Translations under genes and position numbers: made by a program
Shown: one piece after another, positions 1-5,068 of the stretch
Layout: every line of letters starts with the position of its first letter
Position numbering within the stretch: position 1 is the stretch's first letter
Notes under the pieces: generated by a model
The model's input: only the letters and a program-made list of their open reading frames with translations
Databases searched by the model: none
Told to the model about the DNA's origin: nothing
DNA from: an uncultured Pirellula sp.
GTDB taxonomy: Bacteria > Planctomycetota > Planctomycetia > Pirellulales > Pirellulaceae
NCBI GenBank assembly: GCA_903837255.1
Contig: CAILTZ010000089.1
Coordinates: forward strand, 1-5,703
DNA length: 5,703 nucleotides
Direction: 5' to 3'

Positions 1-1034
1 CTGAACTCTCTTTGGGTTCGGATGTCGCGCTGGGCTCCGACCTGCGACTAGCCTCCAACGATGCCGAATCGAGCGATGTAGCGCTGGTTGCTGACCCCAA
101 AAGCGATAGCGGAGTCAAGCTCGTGAATCGCTCGTCGAGCGACAAAGGCAAATCCAAATCGAAAGATAAAGATGCGGAGTCCTCGGACCTCAAACTTTCC
201 GATGAGGGTAGCGATCTTCAACTCGGCAGCGACCTGAAGCTCGAAGAAGTAACTGGATCGAGCGGATTGAATCTCAAGATCAACGACAAAGCTCTCGGTT
301 CCAATGTCCTTGGATCCGATCTAGGGGTTGGCTCTGGTTCCAAAGCCTCCAAGGGGCTCGGAAGCGACTTGGAACTCTCTGGTGATGACGAAGATGACCT
401 GGTCCTAGGTTCCGACTCGGCCATTGGAATAGGTAGCGAGAGCGGCATCAACTTGATGAGCCCATCGGATAGCGGTCTGTCGCTCGAGGACGAACCACTG
501 GACCTTGCAGGGACCGGCATCTCCGGCCTAGATCTTGGCGCCGAACTCGCAGCCGACTCCGCATCGAGCTCCAAGGGTGGTTCAGGGAGCAATCTAAGTG
601 GCATCGGTGCTGGACTGGTGGATCAAAACGAAGAGTTTCAGCTAACTCCTTCAAGCGTTGAGGCCGACGATGACAGCGGCTCGCAAGTTATCGAACTAGA
701 AGACTCTGAAAGTTTCGCCGACGGAATCGGGCTGCCCGACGGACTCGGCGCCGATGGAGCGGTCCAAGAGGCTGGTCTCGATGGAGGATTCGGCGCTGAG
801 GAACTCGGAGGCTTGGCCGCCACCGGTGCTGGAGCGGCGATGGCAATGCGAGGTCCCGCAGAGGTCCCCTACTCGGGCTTTTGGGTCGGAATGCTCGCAC
901 TGGTGCTGGTTCTGATGGGCTTGTGCGGAATCCTCACGACCGACATCCTCAGAAATCTATGGGCTTGGGACGGCCAAACCGAATACACAACCGGCCTGAC
1001 CTCGATGCTCGTCAAAGCCCTCGGTGGATCCTAA
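1..1034 (+). CDS. GSD-repeat protein with C-terminal membrane anchor (5' partial)
   Basis: The reading frame is open from the left edge (first full codon at 3) to a TAA at 1032-1034, giving 343 residues of a longer protein. A TTG at 12 lies inside the repeats and is probably not the true start. About the first 150 residues are built from degenerate (G/S)SD(L/V)xL units, interrupted by a Lys/Ser/Asp-rich stretch near residues 45-58. A long acidic, Gly/Ser/Asp-rich, probably disordered region follows, with a DSGSQVIELED stretch around residues 226-236. One hydrophobic helix (about residues 292-316, with GMLALVLVLMGLCGIL) precedes a tail of about 27 residues (RNLWAWDGQTEY). I recall planctomycete proteins of this style with an excisionase/MerR-like helix-turn-helix at the N terminus. 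That part lies outside the window, so a DNA-binding role is only inference. The function is unknown. The architecture suggests a membrane-tethered protein with a long flexible linker. The downstream repair gene overlaps it by 11 bp. Confidence 0.85.
   Translation, partial: ELSLGSDVALGSDLRLASNDAESSDVALVADPKSDSGVKLVNRSSSDKGKSKSKDKDAESSDLKLSDEGSDLQLGSDLKLEEVTGSSGLNLKINDKALGSNVLGSDLGVGSGSKASKGLGSDLELSGDDEDDLVLGSDSAIGIGSESGINLMSPSDSGLSLEDEPLDLAGTGISGLDLGAELAADSASSSKGGSGSNLSGIGAGLVDQNEEFQLTPSSVEADDDSGSQVIELEDSESFADGIGLPDGLGADGAVQEAGLDGGFGAEELGGLAATGAGAAMAMRGPAEVPYSGFWVGMLALVLVLMGLCGILTTDILRNLWAWDGQTEYTTGLTSMLVKALGGS
3..449 (+). repeat. Degenerate GSD(L/V)xL coding repeats
   Basis: This tract encodes repeated units such as GSDVALGSDLRL, SSDVALV, SSDLKL, GSDLQLGSDLKL, GSDLGV and GSDLELS. 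At the DNA level the units share GGCTCCGA/GGTTCCGA/GGATCCGA-like cores with different synonymous codons. The repetition is therefore conserved more strongly in protein than in DNA, which argues for selection on the protein and against a recent slippage expansion. The units alternate small/acidic and aliphatic residues, compatible with either short beta strands or a disordered linker. Confidence 0.7.
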
Positions 1035-1854
1035 GTCCCCATCAAAGATCGATCGGCTCGAACAACGTTCGGCGGCTCCTCGCCAAAAGGAAATCCCCGC
1101 CGAGGTCCTCGACGCGCTGTGCCGAGGTTGGATCGAATCGAAGAATCTCGTCGAATGGCTCTCAGTCGATCGGCTGAGACTCTTCAAGGGTCTTGCCAGC
1201 GATCTTGGAATCGAACTCAGTGCCCCGCTAAAAAAGCTTATCAAAGAGGGCAGAGCTCTCTCGGCACTTCAGCTTTCGAAATCGATCTCCAAAGAGCTCT
1301 CCAAGCTCCTTTTGCCAACGGACCCTCGTTTCAAAGTCCTTCAGCAGCACAAGAGCGATGTGGTACGGGAATGGGGAGCATTGATCGTCGGCCAATGGGA
1401 CTCGATGCCCTTTGCACGAAGACTCGCTTGGATCAAACCCTTTGCCCAGGACCCCAACCCTGGTACTCGCGAGATCGCTTGGATATCCCTTCGACACTAC
1501 ATCCAGGCCGCCCCCAAAGAGACCATCGCAAAACTCATACCTTGGACAGGTAGTCGCAACGATCGGGTTCGCCGATACGCTAGCGAGATCACTCGCCCGC
1601 GGGGCGTGTGGTGCCCACATATTGAGCTTATCAAGTCCGAGCCTCAGCTGGCACTGGAACTCTTGGAACCCCTGAAATCCGATGAGTCTCTCTATGTTCG
1701 CAACTCCGTGGCCAATTGGCTAAACGACGCGAGCAAGTCCCGACCCGACTGGGTGATCCAAGTCACCCAGCGATGGCAAGAGCAATCGGATACTCCGCAG
1801 ACAAAGTACATCGTCAAGCGAGCCCTCAGGACGCTCAACAAGAAGATTCGCTAA
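1024..1854 (+). CDS. DNA alkylation repair protein, AlkC/AlkD HEAT-like family
   Basis: Predicted 276-residue cytoplasmic protein that is probably a DNA glycosylase removing alkylated bases, or a non-catalytic relative. The C-terminal half carries the signature I associate with the AlkC-type (COG4335-like) branch of the HEAT-like alkylation repair superfamily: VRRYASE at 182-188, RPRGVW at 191-196, LLEPLKSDESLYVRNSVANWLND at about 213-235 (closely like the usual LLEPLKDDPSxYVRRSVANxLND), then a Trp-containing helix ending in TQRWQ. Tandem amphipathic helices from about residue 110 fit HEAT repeats. Residues 1-105 are charged and more divergent. The start is a GTG inside the end of the upstream gene (11-bp overlap) with no clear Shine-Dalgarno, suggesting translational coupling. 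The length lies between AlkD (about 235) and AlkC (about 360) as I remember them. The family call is firm. The substrate and catalytic residues cannot be settled by eye. The 3' end overlaps the convergent dehydratase gene. Confidence 0.83.
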   Translation: MDPKSPSKIDRLEQRSAAPRQKEIPAEVLDALCRGWIESKNLVEWLSVDRLRLFKGLASDLGIELSAPLKKLIKEGRALSALQLSKSISKELSKLLLPTDPRFKVLQQHKSDVVREWGALIVGQWDSMPFARRLAWIKPFAQDPNPGTREIAWISLRHYIQAAPKETIAKLIPWTGSRNDRVRRYASEITRPRGVWCPHIELIKSEPQLALELLEPLKSDESLYVRNSVANWLNDASKSRPDWVIQVTQRWQEQSDTPQTKYIVKRALRTLNKKIR

Positions 1855-2869
1855 GGTACTTTTCGAAGACTGCTTCGTCGATGTTCCGACCGCTGAGCAC
1901 TACGACGATATCGCCTTGAGATGCCTGTGTATTTGAATGCTGCTGGTCAAGTTCAAGCGAGATCTTGCCCTCGAGAAGAGCCGCCGTGGTAATCGCACCT
2001 GAAGGTTCGGTTCTCAGCCCGTGAGCTTGATACAACCAGGCCATCGCGCGTTTGGTCTGATCGTCAGTGCAGACGACTGAGTCGCTCACGAGGCGTTCCA
2101 AGATCGGCCAATTGTGCTCCCCGACGTCGTACGACAAAAGTCCATCGCAGATGCTCGTCGGCTTGGGGAGCCTTACCCGTCGTCCCTCGATCCGTGATTG
2201 GCGAAAGTCGTCGGCTTGGTCAGGCTCCACACCGATGATCTTGGCGGTCGGGAAACCATCGGCGATCGCAAGTGCATGGCCGGCCATGAGCCCACCCCCG
2301 CTTACAGCGCACACGAAATGCGATAACTCTCGCCCCTGAGACTTTAAGGCTTGGACAATTTCCAACCCCCCTACCCCGTTGCCAGCGATGACCCATGGAT
2401 CGTCATAAGGCGATGCCTGCAACGCAAGCTCTTGCTCCGCAATCTCTTTTGCCAACCGATCTCGCACTCCGGTCAGGTGGTCGGTAGAGATGTCATACGT
2501 CCGAATTTCCGCACCGTATCTGCGCGTGTTCTCAAACTTTACTTTCGGTGCAGACTCAGGCATGACAATGATCACGCGCGACGAGAATCGGTGACCAGCG
2601 TACGAGAGCCCCGAAGCGAAGTTCCCTGAGGAGTGTGCAGCCACCGGCCTGCCATCGAGTTTCGCTGCGTGCTGAGACATCCAATACAAGGCCCCCATGA
2701 GCTTGAACGAACCGACCGGAGTCCACCCGTAGTCCTTGATCCACACGCGCCGATCGGGTGCAAGCCGCAGCTGCCTTTCGAGCGCGTAGGAACGCACTAG
2801 GGGAGCAGGCGACATGTGCTGTGCAAGCACCCGTTGGGCATCGTAAATATGCTGGATCGTTATGCTCAT
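1835..2869 (-). CDS. PLP-dependent serine/threonine dehydratase or serine racemase-like enzyme
   Basis: Fold-type II PLP enzyme of 344 residues, expected to deaminate Ser, Thr or 3-hydroxyaspartate, or to racemise serine, in the cytoplasm. The Schiff-base lysine is K56 in GSFKLMGA. The substrate loop HSSGN is at 79-83, with S81 matching the re-face serine of serine racemase. VIAGNGVGGLEI is at 160-171 and the phosphate-binding SGGG at 190-193. E215, A219 and D221 in EPDQADD align with the divalent-metal site of eukaryotic serine racemase (EPSNADD). HNWPI at 252-256 and LSGRN at 325-329 complete the pattern. There is no C-terminal ACT domain, so this resembles the catabolic/racemase type, not biosynthetic IlvA. 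Two motif positions deviate: SFKxRG is SFKLMG, and LSGGN is LSGRN. I chose the ATG at 2869, 22 bp after the protease stop. An in-frame TTG at 2902 would overlap that gene by 11 bp. Neither has a good ribosome binding site. Probably co-transcribed with the protease. Confidence 0.88.
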   Translation of the reverse strand: MSITIQHIYDAQRVLAQHMSPAPLVRSYALERQLRLAPDRRVWIKDYGWTPVGSFKLMGALYWMSQHAAKLDGRPVAAHSSGNFASGLSYAGHRFSSRVIIVMPESAPKVKFENTRRYGAEIRTYDISTDHLTGVRDRLAKEIAEQELALQASPYDDPWVIAGNGVGGLEIVQALKSQGRELSHFVCAVSGGGLMAGHALAIADGFPTAKIIGVEPDQADDFRQSRIEGRRVRLPKPTSICDGLLSYDVGEHNWPILERLVSDSVVCTDDQTKRAMAWLYQAHGLRTEPSGAITTAALLEGKISLELDQQHSNTQASQGDIVVVLSGRNIDEAVFEKYLSESSC

Positions 2870-2891
2870 GATTGGATCGGGAGGGGTAGGC

Positions 2892-3860
2892 TCAGGGGGC
2901 AATCATCTTGTGGATTGATTCGATCGGGACGCAGCGTCTGAGAATCTGCTCGGGGAATACCAATCGCCCGCCGAGCGGATCTGGCGTCTGGCCTTCCTTG
3001 TCCGTTTTTTGGCCCTTATCGGTTTTGTCCTGCTCGCGAAACATCGGATGGATTCGCGACACCAATCCCACCAATTCACCTTGCGCATTGAACACCCCAG
3101 ATCCGCTCGATCCCCCAGAGAATTCTGCGGTGATCTCAAGCCACGTGTTCGAATCACCCTCCATGGTGGGCTTGGTCAGCCGGCTGACAAGCCCTGTTGT
3201 GACGACGAAAAATTCGTTGTGAGGATGGCTCATTACCACCACATTCGACAGGGGCTTTGGGTTCGAGCTTGCCAATGCCACCGGTTCGAACTTTTGGTCG
3301 GTTTGGAGTTTTATCAAGGCGACATCGGCAGCTTCCCAAGCCGCGAGGACTTGGCCGATCCCAAAGCACTGCCCAAGATGATTCATCACGACCATCCCTT
3401 GGACCTGCTCGTCCTCTTTGCGCTTCAACACGTGATGGTTGGTCAAAACCAAGCCATCTGCGCTGACCAGGACCCCACCAGAGATGTTGCTATGTAGATT
3501 TTTGCAACGGCCACAGTCGTATAGCGACCCGACCATCACCGAGGCTTTGCGAAGCCGTTCGTGGAACTCCTCGGAGCCCGCCGCAGCGACTTCGGGCAAG
3601 CTCAACGGAAATCGATCCGGAGCTTGCTTCAAAGTTTGCCTGATGTCTTTGCCATCCGATGCAGGATCGTCAGTGATCAGTCGGCGTCCGCGGTTGACAA
3701 ACGTGTTGTAGATCCGTCGATTGTCGATCACGCCACTGGTCAATTCCTCCATCGGAGTGTTGATCCCCGGCTGCTGGGCGGTGTCCTGAGCGTAATTCCA
3801 TCCGATCAGTGCATTGGCCAGCCCAATGCACGCAACGACGGCTCGTTTGCTTAAGATCAT
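2892..3860 (-). CDS. Secreted trypsin-like serine protease without PDZ domain
   Basis: Predicted 322-residue exported peptidase with the chymotrypsin/DegP-type fold. The N terminus (MILSKRAVVACIGLANALIG, then WNYAQDTAQQ) looks like a signal peptide cleaved around residues 24-28. The catalytic triad is visible: H143 in LTNHHVL, D179 in AADVALIKL, and S252 in GGSSGSGVF, followed by GELVGLVSRI. These are the HtrA/DegP-style contexts, but the protein ends soon after the protease domain, so no PDZ domain is present. A CxxC pair (C116, C119 in DCGRCKNLH) lies just before the first protease strand, with further cysteines at C165 and C310. A hydrophilic Lys/Asp insertion with two KTDK units (about 279-291) lies near the C terminus. 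I chose the ATG at 3860 because it places the signal peptide at the N terminus. A GTG at 3908 would add 16 residues ahead of it. The likely role is envelope protein processing or quality control, with the substrate unknown. Confidence 0.87.
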   Translation of the reverse strand: MILSKRAVVACIGLANALIGWNYAQDTAQQPGINTPMEELTSGVIDNRRIYNTFVNRGRRLITDDPASDGKDIRQTLKQAPDRFPLSLPEVAAAGSEEFHERLRKASVMVGSLYDCGRCKNLHSNISGGVLVSADGLVLTNHHVLKRKEDEQVQGMVVMNHLGQCFGIGQVLAAWEAADVALIKLQTDQKFEPVALASSNPKPLSNVVVMSHPHNEFFVVTTGLVSRLTKPTMEGDSNTWLEITAEFSGGSSGSGVFNAQGELVGLVSRIHPMFREQDKTDKGQKTDKEGQTPDPLGGRLVFPEQILRRCVPIESIHKMIAP

Positions 3861-3984
3861 ACTGCGAAGCTTTTCGATAGCAGGCCAACGCGGACAAACG
3901 ACTTGCACTCTGGCAAGCCACGCTGATATTTTAGCCGCTCGGAGAAGCTCGCAGTGGTGTGAATCTCGCCTTTTTAGCCGGTTA

Positions 3985-4000
3985 TCGAGTTGTTACTCGA
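3985..4000 (-). other. Short hairpin spanning the stop codon of the small exported-protein gene
   Basis: TCGAGT and ACTCGA form a perfect 6-bp inverted repeat around a 4-nt loop. In the minus-strand transcript it contains the TAA stop codon at 3995-3993. The downstream bases in that transcript are AACCGG and then an A-run, not a U-tract, so this does not fit an intrinsic terminator. It may be chance. Confidence 0.3.
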
Positions 4001-4376
4001 AGACCACGCCGCGCTGATCGGCCAAAAGCCGCATGACATATTCGAAATACGGGAACGGGATCTTTGGCTTGCGCTTCTTGGACCATACGTAAATCACGTT
4101 GACCATCGCTCGAGAGAGTTCCCCGCGATCCACCTTTTGAATGACCTGATCGACGAAGGCCTCTTGGTCAGGAAAAGCCACCCGCAGGCCGAACATCAGC
4201 TGGTCTTTGAGCTCGACCGTATTGAACGACAGCATCTGCTCGGCTTCGTTGTAGCTGTAAGGCTCCTGGGTTTGGGCAGGATAAAGCCCGACGCCACTAA
4301 AGGCCAGGATTCCGGCCAAGCCCCATCGCAGCCACCGGCTCGATTTCCAACGCTTTAAGGTTGATTCGCTAAGCAT
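3993..4376 (-). CDS. Small exported protein of unknown function
   Basis: Predicted 127-residue protein that I do not recognise. The basic N terminus (LKRWKSSRWLRW, residues 7-18) is followed by a hydrophobic segment (GLAGILAFSGVGLYPA, about 19-34) and AQTQEP, consistent with a signal peptide cut near residue 35 or an N-terminal membrane anchor. The remaining roughly 90 residues are mostly helical by appearance, with LKDQLMFGLRVAFPDQEAF (about 56-74), a Val/Asp-rich helix, an aromatic and basic stretch VWSKKRKPKIPFPYFEYVMRLL (about 97-118) and a short tail ending VVFE. There are no cysteines and no catalytic motif I can name. AAGGAG lies 12 nt upstream of the ATG. The protease gene on the same strand starts 132 bp after the stop, so co-transcription is possible but not evident. 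Confidence 0.75.
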   Translation of the reverse strand: MLSESTLKRWKSSRWLRWGLAGILAFSGVGLYPAQTQEPYSYNEAEQMLSFNTVELKDQLMFGLRVAFPDQEAFVDQVIQKVDRGELSRAMVNVIYVWSKKRKPKIPFPYFEYVMRLLADQRGVVFE

Positions 4377-4388
4377 ATGCCTCGGATA

Positions 4389-4394
4389 CTCCTT
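4389..4394 (-). promoter_or_regulatory. Shine-Dalgarno AAGGAG of the small exported-protein gene
   Basis: The minus strand reads AAGGAG here, 12 nt before the ATG at 4376. The spacing is somewhat long. It supports this start. The site directly abuts the tandem 16-bp repeat. Confidence 0.55.
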
Positions 4395-4426
4395 GCCTAC
4401 TTCTGTCGGCGCCTACTTCTGTCGGC
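4395..4426. repeat. Perfect tandem duplication of a 16-bp unit
   Basis: GCCTACTTCTGTCGGC occurs at 4395-4410 and again without a gap at 4411-4426. Each unit is itself an imperfect palindrome: GCCTAC and GTCGGC pair at 5 of 6 positions around a 4-base centre. The array lies in the presumed 5' leader of the minus-strand gene, directly upstream of its Shine-Dalgarno sequence. It could be a pair of operator sites, two small RNA hairpins near the ribosome binding site, or a recent slippage duplication without function. Confidence 0.85.
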
Positions 4427-4465
4427 CAAAAGCCAGCCCTACATCCCTTTTAATCGACAATCTTT

Positions 4466-5068
4466 GTGGAACTCGGTAAGCTAGAGTTAGCAGAAGTTCG
4501 AGAATCGAATCAAGTCAAGCTGCGGAAAGTAAGCACTTTGGGAGAGATCAACCCCTACGATTTGCCTTGGCCCCAAGCCGGGCGGCTTGCAGGTATCGAC
4601 TTTGGGACCGTCCGGATCGGGGTTTCATTGTGCGATCCGAGTCGGACCTGGACCGGCCCGCTGGAGACATTCGAGCGCAAAGCAACGGCGATCGAAGTAA
4701 AACATTTTCAGAAACTCACCCGGGAGAATCAGATTGCCGGCTGGGTGCTAGGACTGCCATTGCATTGCGATGGACGCGACAGCGCCAAGGCTCGCGAGGT
4801 GCGGCAATTTGCCAAGTGGCTCATCACCACCACGGAGCGTCCCGTCCGTTTTATCGATGAGCGTTACACGACGGCTTTGGCCACCCGAATGCTTCGAGAT
4901 TTGGACCTTACCCACAAACAGCGCAAAAAACAACTCGATAAAATAGCAGCTCACATCATCCTGGACGCTTATCTACAATCTTCCAAACACCCCAGCTTTA
5001 TTCCTATCACGTTGGAGAATATCGACGATGCTCAAATCTCGTTGGACGATGCTTTGGATGGTTCATAG
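4466..5068 (+). CDS. ruvX: RuvX/YqgF-type putative Holliday junction resolvase
   Basis: RNase H-fold protein of the YqgF/RuvX family, implicated in Holliday junction resolution and, in some bacteria, in pre-16S rRNA processing. The family motifs are in order: GIDFGTVRIG at 43-52 with catalytic D45, VLGLPLHCDG at 94-103, FIDERYTT at 129-136, and KQLDKIAAHIILDAYL at 155-170 with D158. The usual family length is about 140-150 residues. This one is 200, with about 40 extra residues at the N terminus and a 27-residue acidic tail (NIDDAQISLDDALDGS). The GTG start at 4466 lacks a ribosome binding site. A TTG at 4538 has GGAAAG 8 nt upstream and would give 176 residues, and another TTG is at 4562. 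All three keep PQAGRLAGIDFG. The 3' end is overlapped by the methyltransferase gene, suggesting coupled translation. Confidence 0.88.
   Translation: MELGKLELAEVRESNQVKLRKVSTLGEINPYDLPWPQAGRLAGIDFGTVRIGVSLCDPSRTWTGPLETFERKATAIEVKHFQKLTRENQIAGWVLGLPLHCDGRDSAKAREVRQFAKWLITTTERPVRFIDERYTTALATRMLRDLDLTHKQRKKQLDKIAAHIILDAYLQSSKHPSFIPITLENIDDAQISLDDALDGS
5014..5018 (+). promoter_or_regulatory. Shine-Dalgarno GGAGA for the methyltransferase
   Basis: GGAGA lies inside the RuvX-like coding sequence, 9 nt before the ATG at 5028. The other in-frame ATG codons at 5049 and 5058 have no comparable element, so this decides the start chosen. Confidence 0.45.

Larger units (their letters stand above)
4377..4465. 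promoter_or_regulatory. Divergent intergenic region between the small exported-protein gene and the RuvX-like gene
   Basis: These 89 bp must hold the upstream signals of both divergent genes, unless the RuvX-like gene starts further downstream. I see no convincing -35/-10 pair on either strand. The visible elements are the 16-bp tandem duplication and a Shine-Dalgarno sequence for the minus-strand gene. The regulatory assignment follows from gene arrangement, not from a recognised motif. Confidence 0.4.

Noticed and set aside
218..604. Long minus-strand open frame opposite the GSD-repeat gene
   Set aside because: Its translation is Ser/Pro/Leu/Arg-rich low-complexity sequence produced by the antisense of the GSD codons. 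It has no recognisable domain or ribosome binding site.
1119..1553. Plus-strand open frame of 144 codons inside the alkylation repair gene
   Set aside because: It is fully contained in a gene with a strong family signature. The translation is Arg/Pro/Ser-rich and resembles nothing known.
3009..3497. Plus-strand open frame of 162 codons opposite the protease gene
   Set aside because: The opposite strand carries the full catalytic triad in correct order. This frame's product is a shadow without motifs.
3902..3917. CTTGC/GCAAG inverted repeat with a 6-nt loop upstream of the protease
   Set aside because: A five-base stem without a U-tract is common by chance and does not fit a terminator or a known operator.
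3861..3992. Possible promoter for the protease (TAAAAT on the minus strand)
   Set aside because: The -10-like hexamer has no acceptable -35 at normal spacing, so I do not call it.
3985..4000. Intrinsic terminator after the small exported-protein gene
   Set aside because: The hairpin is only 6 bp, contains the stop codon, and in the transcript is followed by AACCGG and an A-run, not U residues.
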